Positions 10,402 to 20,117 of a stretch of DNA of 27,004 nt are shown here, piece after piece (positions within the stretch are counted from its first letter, which is position 1; every line of letters starts with the position of its first letter). A program made the position numbers and the translations under genes. This stretch comes from Halocafeteria seosinensis (taxonomy: Eukaryota; Sar; Bigyra; Bicosoecida): contig LVLI01000520.1 in assembly GCA_001687465.1 (NCBI GenBank), positions 1-27,004 of the forward strand, written 5' to 3'. Below the pieces are notes generated by a model. It saw only the letters and a program-made list of their open reading frames with translations, was not told the DNA's origin and ran no database searches.

Positions 10402-13177
10402 ATGGTATTCGTGTCATCGTGGAAGAGGACGAGCTGGAAGAATAGGAGAAGCCTTAAAGATAACCAGCGTGTGAAGCAAAGTATTCAACGTATTGGACAA
10501 AATGATCGAAAGTATAAGAACACCGGAATGTTTGATCTTCGTATGAAGAATTTGGACGATAAAGATGCACAAGACGTGGCAAATGCCTTGCGCTGCAACA
10601 CGAGCTTGACTATGATCTTTCTAGGAAAAAACAGAATCGGCGACATAGGTGCTCAACAATTAGCTGATGTCCTGCGTGTCAACACGACATTGCACACTAT
10701 CGCTTTAGATGGAAATCGAATATCCGATGCAGGTGCTCGAGTGCTGGCTGACGCCTTAATGGTCAATGCCACCGTGAGAACAATTCGTTTACATGATAAC
10801 CAAATCAGCGATAGCGGCGCCCAGTCATTGTCTGATGTTTTGGAAGGTAATACAACGCTGACTGAGATTAACTTAGATGGAAATCAAATTAGTGACCAAT
10901 TTCTCAAGGATCACGTCGAGAACCGTGTGATGCATCTCGGACGTCAGAGGACCACTCTTGAAATTGTAAGTTTCCGTGGAAGTGAACTCTTCTGCGCGAC
11001 CTTGTCTTCTTTGCTGGTGCGCTTGTTCACTGAGTTGAGTTCATGTTGTCTCCTGCAGAAGGAATCAGAGCGGAAGAAGGGAGAATCTGAGGCCCGAAAG
11101 TATTGCAAACCAGTGCCTCCTAAGGGTCCGGCTCCTACTAGACCAAGCCCACAGAACTACACAAAACCCAGTCAAAGGGGAAAACTGAAACCAAAACCAC
11201 CAACGTATCCTGCGAACATTATCAAGGTGGCCCGAAAAGCTGATCATCAAGCGCAACAATGCATTCAACGCATTCAGCAAAATGATCCAACGTATAAATG
11301 GACAGGGCTGGATCTTTTTAACAAGAACTTGGATGATCGAGAAGCACAGTTGCTCGCTGATGGTCTGCGTGTTAACACGACTTTAAGTGTGCTAGATTTG
11401 GACGGTAATCGAATCAGTGCTGCTGGTGTTCGACACCTGGCTGATGCCTTGAAGGTTAATACGACATTGGCTAGCATTAATTTAATTCATAATCCAATAG
11501 GCGATGCCGGTGCCCAAATATTGGCTGATGCTTTACCGTTCAATACTACATTGACGGAAATTGGTTTGGGATCAAACGGAATCAAGGCTCTGAGTATAAG
11601 GACTAGAATCGAGAACCTGATATTCCAAAGAAACAAGGTAAGATTACGGGAAGGGATTCTCGTTTGAAGCTCGTTCTTCTGAGTGAAGATAGCGAGCCTT
11701 GCTCGATGTGCCTTTGCACGCTGTTTTGTGATCCCACCGCTAAATAGCGGCAACCTAACTGTATCTTACTTGGATACCGTTGCCGTTGCAGCATGAACCA
11801 AAACGAGCCAAACGAGAAGCTGAAGAGCTTAAAAGGAGAAAACAAGAGGCATTGAAAATGAATATTAGCCCGGGAAACAATCCCTTGAGGACACATGGGA
11901 CGAAGTATACAACAGAGGATGCAACTTCCTTGGCACAGAAACAAAGCCGTTACCTGTCTCCTGAATCTACAACCTACTACACCTCTTACCTTCCGATGGA
12001 AACAAGACTTACAGCGGAAGAACTCGAAGAGCTGCGTACTCGTGTCTTGCCAAACACACATATAGCAGTGCATCGCCACGAGATCCCAGGAGCTTTAAAG
12101 CGAGAGGATGAAGACAAGACCTTAGCGTATATACACGCCAACTCAAAACTGCGCCCCTTTTATGAATTTTTGAATTCAATACTGTATGACTACCTCATTG
12201 CGGCCATGAGTCTCCGCACAGGCGATGTTGCCGTGGACACAGGGAACAAGAAGAAGTCCATGGTCACCTCGTTGATGAGTGTTTTGCTCCAAGGCCTTCC
12301 TGTCATCAGCCAAATCAGCAGTACAGTAGACGGGGTAATGAAGGAGTATGTCAGATTGGATACTTCTCGCGCGATGAACAATTTGCTCTCAGTAGCTTCC
12401 ACTCATACAGAAATCATGCAGCTAGTCGAATATGTGACGCGGGGTATTACTTTGGCACTAAAGGACCATATTGACTCACTTGATTCGGCAAAAAAGCCAC
12501 AAAGTGTTTGGAAACAAATCCGTGATCGCATCATGTCGAAAGCGCCAACAAGTGTCTATGAGGAAGAAGGACTTACTTGTGGAATAACAATTGTTAAACT
12601 ATGCATGCGAGGCGACGTTTGCTCCGAAAACTTTACGACGAAGCAGATACTAAACCGGCTAGGTTTTGGCAGAAAGGCGATCCACATAGCTCACCAGCGG
12701 TACCGAAAGGAAGCATTGGCTTTGGGAAGTCTGAACTCCCCGGCTGTTTGTCCGAAACCGTTACTGCCTGCAACTGCAAACTCGAGTGACAGCCGTGGTC
12801 ATCAAGTGCGCGTGATGGAACCTGTGTACAGGAATGAAACAAAAGATTGGTATGCCAGCCTCGAGAGAAAGGTGAATGCCTTATCGGTTGAGCTGGAAGT
12901 AGTGCGAGGCGAAGCGAACCGCGCCAAGGAAGAAGCGCGGGGCGCCAAGGAAGAAGCGCGGGACACCAAGAAAATGGCTGGAAAGCGCCACAACAACAAC
13001 GTTGTTGACATAGATGGTGAATCGGCCTCACAGATGCAACTGCCAGATCCAGATGGTAACTTAAATGGACATTCAACTGGGGGAGAAAAGATGCATCAAT
13101 TGGAATCGCAAATGGAACAAATGCGTCGTCGTGTGGACGAGCTGGCAGAGGCTGTCGCAGACAATCGAGCTCCTTAA
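10402..13177 (+). CDS. Leucine-rich repeat (RNI/NLRC3-like) protein with helical and coiled-coil C-terminus, three exons
   Basis: Exons 10402-10965, 11059-11637 and 11792-13177, with introns of 93 bp (gtaagt...ctgcag) and 154 bp (gtaaga...ttgcag), both phase 0, give 842 residues. Two LRR blocks are visible, at about 20-180 and 235-381. Each starts with the same cap (SIQRIGQND...KNLDDKDAQ; CIQRIQQND...KNLDDREAQ) followed by 28-residue repeats of the form NTTLxxIxLxxNxIxxxGAxxLADAL, the ribonuclease-inhibitor class. Blocks are joined by a Pro/Lys-rich linker. Residues 382-720 form a mainly helical domain I do not recognise. About 735-775 is a coiled coil with a duplicated heptad (AKEEARG/AKEEARD), and a second coil lies near the C-terminus. 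There is no signal peptide or clear membrane span, so it is probably an intracellular binding scaffold. Start: an open frame extends upstream of 10402 from a TTG, but 10402 is the first in-frame ATG. An additional upstream exon is possible. Confidence 0.8.
10966..11058 (+). other. Intron 1 of the LRR gene, length divisible by three and stop-free
   Basis: Donor GTAAGT follows GAAATT, and acceptor TCCTGCAG precedes AAGGAATCA, with a pyrimidine-rich tract before it. The 93-bp intron carries no in-frame stop, so retention would add 31 residues (rich in Leu, Ser and Cys) between the LRR block and the linker. Its composition differs from the flanking charged protein, which supports it being an intron. 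Confidence 0.7.
12921..12962 (+). repeat. 21-bp perfect tandem repeat in the coiled-coil coding sequence
   Basis: The unit gcgccaaggaagaagcgcggg occurs at 12921-12941 and 12942-12962. It encodes exactly one heptad, so the duplication lengthens the coiled coil without disturbing its register. Confidence 0.9.
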
Positions 13178-13251
13178 ACAAGTGATAGAAACAAAATATA
13201 TTTTGTCCCAAATTTCTTATATATGAGCCACCGCAAAACATAGCACGACCA

Positions 13252-13968
13252 ATGGACGGCACAGGTATTGTAATCCTGGGAGTCCCGTATAGTAATGAAC
13301 GATTTCAGGAAAACTACGTACGGAAAAGAACCACACTTGATAACCCCAAATTGGCGTCATTGAAAGAAGCATGGAGAGTAAGACTAGAAGTGCAGGCCAC
13401 GATGAGACTATTGACCAACTCAATCGCAAGACAACCCGACTACTGGCTTTGCACCCTCAACCCGAAGGTTAACAAAAGGCCACTGGAAGAGTTCAACCAG
13501 GATATGGCCGACATGGTGCACGAAGCGCTGAAGCAGCAAGATGAGCTCCTCGCCCATCCCGGTACACGAGCCAAGCTGCCCTCGAAGGCAGGAAGATTGG
13601 GGATAGGCATCCCAGACCACGCAGCAGAAGCGTCGTATATCACCGGGGCGATCGACGCGTCAAATACAATCCAACAAGTGGCTGGAGACGAGCAGGACCC
13701 GCTCGCGCAATATCGCAAGAAGCCGCCGCCATGACTCGCGGAGAGTCAGAACGCGCTACAGGAAACGATCGGACTCCCGGATGCGTACTACGAAGGCTAC
13801 TGGAGCAAACCAAAGCTACAAAAACACCTGGGCAAGATGTTGCAGAATATAGCTACACGGACTCTGAAAGGGACGCTGAACACAGCAGACAGCGTTACTG
13901 ACGGCATGCCAAGCGGACGGAGCAGCAGCATGGCAGAATGCCCAGTTGGTCGCAGACAGGGACAGTAG
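13252..13968 (+). pseudogene. C-terminal fragment of a non-LTR retrotransposon reverse transcriptase
   Basis: The frame 13252-13734 is followed by an in-frame TGA and the same frame continues to a TAG at 13966-13968. The protein resembles the region C-terminal to the RT catalytic core in LINE-type polyproteins: IVILGVPYSNERF (the 'LG.pi' motif), then a helical stretch, then LPSKAGRLGIGIP followed by Ala-rich sequence, then SQNALQETIG after the TGA. The palm motifs, including YADD, are absent, so the copy is 5'-truncated, as is usual for LINE insertions. The TGA stands between Pro and Leu codons and could be a single C-to-T change of a CGA codon. The segment looks more GC-rich than its surroundings. 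It starts 75 bp after the stop of the LRR gene and ends where the repeat block at 13968 begins. The lineage differs from the RT at 23357-27004, judged by motif wording. Confidence 0.65.
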
Positions 13969-14150
13969 GCGTTACATTGGCCTTATGTGGTGGACCATGC
14001 ATACCTACACTCTTTACACTAACATCAACGCAACCAAGTGTAATTGCCATTGCAGGGAGTTCACGGTTATGGCTCATAGTTTATGAGGACGCACAACTAT
14101 GTTGTGCTACAGCTTGCTCTTCGGCAATATTCAAGACTTTATGGTGCGAC
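13968..14150 (+). repeat. Diverged repeat copy A, starting with sequence like the dehydratase 5' end
   Basis: Bases 13968-13994 match 15385-15411, within the first coding exon of the dehydratase gene, at 23 of 27 positions, and all four differences are transitions. From about 13998 to 14135 the sequence aligns with copy B (14850-14990), including shared gagttcacggtt, ggctcata and tatgaggacgcac. Copy A abuts the end of the RT fragment. Confidence 0.65.
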
Positions 14151-14267
14151 AAACTAATTGTTCGGGGAATGTTGAGACCATCCGGACGAGTTCAGTACGA
14201 GAGATACACAGATACGTGCTCCCTTACCTCGCGATTGATTCTGCTTGCTAAATCTCCTCGAATCTTC

Positions 14268-14874
14268 CTATACGTCTTGGGTCGGACATGGATCATCCAT
14301 TCTAGCATGTTCTACATAAAGTGGATATAAGGTACAATTTCCATTGAATTCAACCAGATCTTCAGTGCGAAATTCTGATTTTGACGTGCCGCAAATTGGC
14401 GTGGTGATGGAAACGTCTATACAGTTTGCGTTTTCATACTTTCCATCCAGTAGTACTCCGGTTCTTTTGTGCATGGAAGTTTTTCGAGTCGAAGATGCAT
14501 CGCCCGTGCTCAATTCACCACGGGTGCCAGCCAGCGTTGTTAATCGTATAAATCTCCCACGGCGTGAAGGAATCATTACCATAAATATACTTTGTGTACT
14601 TCCGAGATTGCTCCAGAAGATATACGAAAATGATAAGGACTTTGAGCATTGTAGTTTTGATTCACGTTGCACATACACTTCTGAATCCCTCCCGGAATTT
14701 GTTCGGCGACTTTCGGTCGGGCTACATACCAACGGTCTTCGCTCAGAACCTTGTATAACCGGGATGGCAGTTTCGGCCCCAACAGAGAGAATCGCAGACA
14801 GCAGATGGTACATGTGGTGCACCCTCATTGTGCTGCACAGTACAGTATACATACAGGTACCCTCTGTACACTAG
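14268..14874. other. Overlapping ORFs on both strands, real one undecided
   Basis: Plus 14344-14874 (176 codons, first codon ATG) and minus 14852-14268 (194 codons) cover the same DNA. Neither shows a domain or motif I know, and no splice context favours one. The 3' end of the plus ORF runs into repeat copy B and the 5' end of the minus ORF starts just inside it. At least one may be chance in repeat-derived sequence. Confidence 0.3.
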
Positions 14875-15005
14875 CATTCATGCAACGAACTGTGAAATTG
14901 TCGGTGCAGGCGAGTTCACGGTTTTGGCTCATAATTCTATGAGGACGCACATCTACGTTGTCTTACAACGTGTTTTCGGCAACAGTCAAAAGGTGATACG
15001 GGGAG
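14757..15005 (+). repeat. Diverged repeat copy B, preceded by a second dehydratase-like 5' remnant
   Basis: Bases about 14766-14820 share ggatggcag, tcggccccaa, gagag and atgtggtg, in the same order, with the dehydratase first exon at about 15315-15410. From about 14850 to 14990 the sequence aligns with copy A, offset by about 855 bp. The shared core gagttcacggtt is at 14912-14923 here and 14057-14068 in copy A. Confidence 0.55.
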
Positions 15006-15321
15006 CATATGAAAATTGAGCTAGGGAAACTTTACATAGCATTAGCTGCTTGGAGTTTCATAAGCCAGCTGAAATGCGCTATACGGTATATGCTTTCGGT
15101 TGCCATGTTGCTGCGAGCGCGGTACTTACAGTACAGTGGTTGTAGTTGATTGCGCTTTGCAACTACACACCATCATGAATTCCGACGTGTTTGTGAAGTT
15201 GGGGGGTCGCATGTGGAATGGGTGTTTGATGGGATTTCAGGTTATACAGGTACATTTCCACTCCCTGTGCAGTTTGGTTGAGTGGAAGAGATATCTAGTT
15301 ATATTCTCTCTGGAGTGGCAG

Positions 15322-17104
15322 ATGAATGAAATATCGGCCCCAATGGAGAGCATGGGATCATCTTCCGGGGAAAGAAGTCGCATCGGCGCCACATTAGCTT
15401 TATGTGGTGGAGGATTCGCGTTAGGATGGGGGTTTGCCTACTGCTACTATCGTGTGCACAAGCAGACGTCACAAGAGGGTGCGAAGTCCCGCGGTCTGGG
15501 GCATCGAACGGAGCCAATGGCGCCCTCGTACCGCGGAGGAGGCACTGGAGTCACGGACCAAAGTCCTGCATACGCTACAAATGCAGCCAAATCGTCCCCG
15601 GAGGATGACGAATTAAAGAGCGAACAATTGTCCCGAAACCGCCAGTTCTTTGGCGAAAAGTGCCAGATTGAAAAAATTGAATCGAAATTTGTCATTGTCG
15701 TGGGAGCGGGAGGCGTTGGAAGCCACGCAGCACATATGCTAGCTCGAAGTGGTGTTCGGAAGCTGAAGATTATTGACTTTGACAATGTGACTTTATCATC
15801 TCTAAATCGCCACGCAGTCGCCGTCCGAGCTGACGTGGGGCGTCCGAAAGTCGAAGCACTCGAAAAACACATTCGTCAAAGTTGTCCGTTCACGGAGATT
15901 GAAACGAGAGTGGCACTTTTCAATACAGAAAATGCTCGAGAATTACTGGAGGGGAACCCCGATTTCGTACTGGATTGTATCGATGACGTCAACACGAAGA
16001 CGAGCTTGATTCAGTGTTGCAAGGAATGGAAGCTCCCGTATTTAGTCTCGCTGGGAGCTGGTGGCAAGGCTGATCCCACAAAGATTCATAGCGGAGAACT
16101 CAATGACATCATCGGGGATCCATTAGCTGGGAAAATTCGATGGCTTGTTCGTGAACAAGCAGAAGGAATGAGCAAGAGCAACACTGGGAAAGCGACAGAT
16201 GTAGCTGAGGGCAAAGACGAGTCACAAGAGCAGCCAACTCAACGAAAGAGAAGAGAACAACGGGATCTAACCAAAGATGATCCTTCCAAAGGCATTGTGG
16301 TATGTTGCAAGTGTTTTTACTGTATGCTGATCTGCTATTTTCGCCTTAGCATGGAGTGTCCTCTCTTTCTACAGGCTGTATACTCTTCAGAACATCCCAA
16401 GGTAAAGCTCCTTCCGCTTTCGGAAGAGCAAGAGGAAAATCCTGGCGAATTCGGAGCCCTTCCCAATTTTCGAGTGCGAGTGGTTCCTGTTCTAGGAACT
16501 GTTCCTGCGATTTTTGGAATGACTATGGCTACATATGTATTGTCATTCTTGGCTGGAGAGCGTATCGAGCCGGAAGAGGTCCCCAGGCTATCTCGTCGCT
16601 CGATGCTAGCTATCTGCAATCAGCTGAGGAATGAGTAAGTTACGAAGAGGTACTCTGAGGAAATTCCGATAGCCGCTTTTAACCATCTTGCTTTTGAACC
16701 CGGTATTGCAGCCGTATCAACAAGAAGGATGGCCGGCAAATCGACCTCACCAACGACGAAATAGAATACCTAGTTCACTACATTTGGCGGCAAAGGAGCG
16801 CCATCAGCGGTTATCGGATTGGTGCACATGGGTACAAACTTACGGTTACTCGTTGGCGTCAGAATGAGTTACCAAGCATGGATAATGTCGTCCTAGTTAC
16901 TGTTGGAGAGAAAGATAAACTCGATGTAAGTCTTTTTTCGCTGGTTGTTGAATCCCGTCGTATAATGCGATCTCCATTTTACCATATATTGATTGTACGC
17001 AGAATGAGGGCACTAATTGGGTACCAGAAGATCGTAAACAGTTTATAGAAGAGCGACTTCAGCGGGCGCGTGAGGTTTACTGGAAGCAGTCGGAAATTCC
17101 GTAG
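15322..17104 (+). CDS. tRNA threonylcarbamoyladenosine (t6A) dehydratase, TcdA/TCD type, membrane-anchored, four exons
   Basis: Exons 15322-16299, 16375-16634, 16712-16925 and 17003-17104, with introns of 75, 77 and 77 bp (GT-AG), give 517 residues. This E1-like (ThiF-fold) enzyme is known to use ATP to dehydrate t6A at tRNA position 37 to the cyclic form ct6A. The nucleotide-binding motif GAGGVGSH is at about 128-135, followed by DFDNVTLSSLNRHAVA at about 152-167. DVGRPKV, DCIDDVNTK, the intron-spanned VYSSEHPK and VPVLGTVPAIFG are also typical. A hydrophobic anchor (ATLALCGGGFALGWGFAYCYY, 21 residues with one break by charge after it) lies at about 22-42, as in the yeast TCD1/TCD2 mitochondrial outer-membrane enzymes. 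A Lys/Arg/Glu-rich insert precedes intron 1. The frame stays open upstream to 15100 with ATGs at 15100 and 15175. I chose 15322 because it places the anchor near the N-terminus. Confidence 0.88.
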
Positions 17105-17760
17105 TGCTACGGTTTCAAGCAGCCATCAGTTCCGATCATCACTGTTCGAAGCGATACTGGTTAAATTTTGGATCAATTTTGAGTGAAAACAATGGGATTT
17201 AGCTCTGATCTCTCTTAGCGAGAGATTCGAAATACTCGGGAATGGACGACAATTTACCATTGAACACCGTTACTGGCGCTGGAGGAGCATCGACATGGAA
17301 CATGCTGAGGGGAATTTCGCCCTTCCTTTTCCTTGGAGCATAGGCATGGTTTATTTGAATATGGTAGACGCAATTTTAGCCACAACCAGCTAGCTTATAG
17401 TAAGTATTGCGCTCTGCTTCGCTGAGGAATCGAAACGAGACAGGTAGATTGTACTTTTCCTGCCAAGAAAAAATCAATCGTCCGCCATTGTCCTTCTTTC
17501 TTCATTATATTTCCACAAAACAAAACCAACTCCCTTTTCGATAATATATGGTTTTTTCTCGGTCTAATAAATTCATTCACTACCTAGTACCTATAAGCGT
17601 GCCGGTTCTGGTGCAGTTCACAAGCCAAACTCCGAGGTTCGCACGGCCTCCCAATCGATAAGGTGGGATTAAAATTATGTGTGTTGTTATTTTTCATATT
17701 TTTCCACTCTATACAATCGTGTATACATGTATGTACCGCATGAATCCGTTGTAATGAGAT
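17105..17760. other. Intergenic stretch between the dehydratase and the epimerase homologue
   Basis: No coding signal on either strand beyond short shadow ORFs. An AATAAA is at 17568-17573 on the plus strand and might serve transcript ends, though it is over 450 bp from the stop. The second half is AT-rich and probably holds the promoter of the gene starting at 17761. Confidence 0.5.
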
Positions 17761-19374
17761 ATGGATGTGCGTATGTTGAAAGAAAGAGAGAAAACGCGAT
17801 CGCGTGCTGGCGGATGGCTCCCTCGCAAGACGACGCCCAAAGGTGACGATTCTGTCCCTTCCCATACTCAAAATGGGCTTTCTCGGGATCATGGATTGTC
17901 CCTCCTGCGCATCGGTCTCCGACCGAGACAAAAATTAGAGGATCAAGGATTCCTGGTCTTGTCACTTGCGACAATCGGACTGACACTGTTAACGGTGAAC
18001 ATGTACCTCAATTTCCCTTCAGCCCTTTCTAGTAGAAATGGAAATGGTGGTCCGGGCGCGGGATCTTGGATTTTCTCCAAGGAATGGCTCCCGAAACCGG
18101 GAGCGTTTTCGCGCACGATCGCGGGGTTCATTGGAATGCATCGGAGACAGTACGATGGGGAACTGGCTAGATTTGATGGAAAACGCGAAATGATGGACTG
18201 GTCAGGATGTGCCGAAGTTGGAGATCCCGAAGACCATGTAGTCGGTGCTTTTTACCGCCGCCAGCAAAGGACCACTCTGACAGTAAATACCATCCGTCAT
18301 AATCAAACTCAGAAGCAAGCAGACGAAAGGCACTTGAAACTTCCACGGAAAACCCAGGGCAACGCTAGGATACTGATAACGGGAGCAGCGAGCTTTGTCG
18401 GGTTTCACACTATCGAAGCCATGAATGAGAAACAGCGACGACGTCTCATTGCAGTAGATGATTTCCGTGATTCGCCGAATTTGGATGACGAAGCACGTAT
18501 GAAGCGGTATCGAGCTGTGCTTCTTGAACAGCGGGCATCAGTTTCCATCAAACAGATCGATATCTGCAGCGCCGAGGAATTGGAAGCATTGCTTAGGGAG
18601 AAGGTCAGTCATGTGCTTCATTTTCATGAACCAATAGATCCTCCAAAAACTGGAAGGGAAGAGCTGAAGTATGAGTTGGATCGTCGACTTGAGTGCCATA
18701 AGCGACTACTTAGCACCATCAGAAAGGTGACCGCTGACATGCCTTTCTCGATTCCAGTGATTTATCTCTCAACTGGTGGGACGGCAGGAGTGAGCGACCG
18801 TCAGCGTATCCTCTCTGATGACGCTACTCGTTTTCGGATGATTAGTGAGCACAAGGCCTCTCTAGAACGGCTATCTCAGCAGTACTATCATGACTATCAT
18901 ATACCGTCCCTGGCACTTAGAGTCTACTCAATATTTGGCCCCCTTTGTTCCTCCTTGTCTCCGTTTCGAAGGCTCGGCGAAGCGCTACTGTACACTGGAA
19001 CTGTCTCTCCAGTGATCCCGTTCCATAGTTTAGATTTCTTGTATGTGAGAGATTTTGCTAGGGCGGTGGTCGATGTGCTGTGGATATTTGACACAAAGAA
19101 CCCTATCTCAGTATTTTCCGGTTTGTCTGTAGACATGGCTGCCGGTAACCTCTTTGAGCAGGAAGACCTCGTCGAACTGCTGCGTTCCGGGACTGGTGCA
19201 GTCGGCCGCTTAACTCTAAAGGTCTCTATCCTTGTTGGACATGATAGGACTAGCTCTGTAAATGCTTACCAAAAGGGTTTAGGAGCCCATTTGAAACTGT
19301 CTGATAATCGTGCACAAATCAGACACTTTGCTGGATGGCTACGTGAATTTCTGTTTGCGGGGGATATATCGTAA
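17761..19374 (+). CDS. UDP-glucuronate 4-epimerase-like type II membrane protein with altered active site
   Basis: Single exon, 537 residues, starting at an ATG. A basic cytosolic tail is followed by one membrane span at 63-84 and a long luminal domain from about 200, the layout of plant GAE epimerases of the Golgi, which convert UDP-glucuronate to UDP-galacturonate. The extended short-chain dehydrogenase fold is recognisable: RILITGAASFVGFHT (203-217), VDDFRD (232-237), VIYLSTGGTAG (333-343), LRVYSIFGP (386-394), FLYVRDFARAVVDVL (426-440). Several key sites differ. The nucleotide-binding motif reads TGAASFVG where TGxxGFxG is usual. The HLAAQ-type segment is HFHEP. The YxxxK pair reads ISEHK (361-365), so the Tyr is Ile while Lys365 is kept. 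Thr338 or a neighbour stands at the Ser/Thr position. The fold call is firm, but the activity is doubtful and it may be a non-catalytic homologue. Confidence 0.78.
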   Translation: MDVRMLKEREKTRSRAGGWLPRKTTPKGDDSVPSHTQNGLSRDHGLSLLRIGLRPRQKLEDQGFLVLSLATIGLTLLTVNMYLNFPSALSSRNGNGGPGAGSWIFSKEWLPKPGAFSRTIAGFIGMHRRQYDGELARFDGKREMMDWSGCAEVGDPEDHVVGAFYRRQQRTTLTVNTIRHNQTQKQADERHLKLPRKTQGNARILITGAASFVGFHTIEAMNEKQRRRLIAVDDFRDSPNLDDEARMKRYRAVLLEQRASVSIKQIDICSAEELEALLREKVSHVLHFHEPIDPPKTGREELKYELDRRLECHKRLLSTIRKVTADMPFSIPVIYLSTGGTAGVSDRQRILSDDATRFRMISEHKASLERLSQQYYHDYHIPSLALRVYSIFGPLCSSLSPFRRLGEALLYTGTVSPVIPFHSLDFLYVRDFARAVVDVLWIFDTKNPISVFSGLSVDMAAGNLFEQEDLVELLRSGTGAVGRLTLKVSILVGHDRTSSVNAYQKGLGAHLKLSDNRAQIRHFAGWLREFLFAGDIS

Positions 19375-19519
19375 CGGTTTGTCTTCTCTCTCCCCTGCAG
19401 TTACAGTAAGGCGGTTACAATGGTATATGGGCAAGGGTAAAATACTTCTATGAGGCGGCACACAGGTGAAGGATCCCTACGACAGTGCTCCATAATGGTC
19501 TTCCGATGCATTCCAGGAG

Positions 19520-19524
19520 GTGGT

Positions 19525-19555
<31 letters not shown>

Positions 19556-20117
19556 ACATCTCTTTCCAAACTCGTGCATATTGATACACTGTCGCAAGGA
19601 GGGAAGCAGAGTAGTGAGAATGATTACTTGTCAACCAACAGCGGAAGGTTTTTCTACTTCGACGAGTTCATGGGTTTGGTTAAACGGTCCCTAAAAATGG
19701 AGACTCTCCCAAGATATGTGGTGCTAGCTACTGCGTCGGAAGCACTCTTTGCTGACCATCCTCTGCAGTTCTTCGATAGAGAAGGAAAGGACAAGCTGTG
19801 TATAGAGGCGAAGACTCTCGTTGCGGCCAAAAGCCGCAAATGGTGGAAGAACTCAAAGCTTGTGGATCTACATCAAAACAGCTAATTGATTTATTTGCCC
19901 CAGCACTCAAGCAAATACTGAAGGAACGGTGTATTGGTGGGGAATGGGGATTGATCGAGGAGTCTCTTCGTTCCTCAGCGAGATGCCCAAGCTCAACCCA
20001 CAGGGTAGGTGCGACTTGCCTTTGGCTAGCTATGTCTCTTACAGTTACTTCGGGCCTCGACTAAAAGCGTGGTCTGGCTACTTAAGCTATTCACGAAGTG
20101 TAGAGGAAGTCCATTGA
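19520..20117 (+). pseudogene. Coding-like ORF remnants, unrecognised, broken into three frames
   Basis: After the AC repeat, frame 19553-19885 reads like genuine protein (for example RFFYFDEFMGLVKRSLKMET, then ALFADHPLQFFDREGKDKL). Frame 19798-20064 overlaps and continues with QLIDLFAPALKQILKERC. Frame 19929-20117 ends with LASYVSYSYFGPRLKAW. The three pieces run in order, each opening as the previous one closes, as in a gene with small indels or unrecognised introns. No splice sites of the kind used by neighbouring genes joined them convincingly. I do not recognise the family. Confidence 0.35.
19525..19552. repeat. (AC)14 microsatellite
   Basis: Fourteen perfect AC units. It lies inside the 5' end of the open frame 19520-19885 and would code for alternating His and Thr there, which argues that the true coding part, if any, starts after it. 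Confidence 0.95.

Noticed and set aside
12633-13262. A 209-codon minus-strand ORF opposite the third exon of the LRR gene
   Set aside because: It is antisense to a well-supported coding exon, has an odd Cys/His/Leu-rich composition and no motif; a shadow of the coding strand.
15402-15872. Short ORFs on both strands overlapping the dehydratase first exon
   Set aside because: Shadows of the long dehydratase frame, which carries clear ThiF-family motifs.
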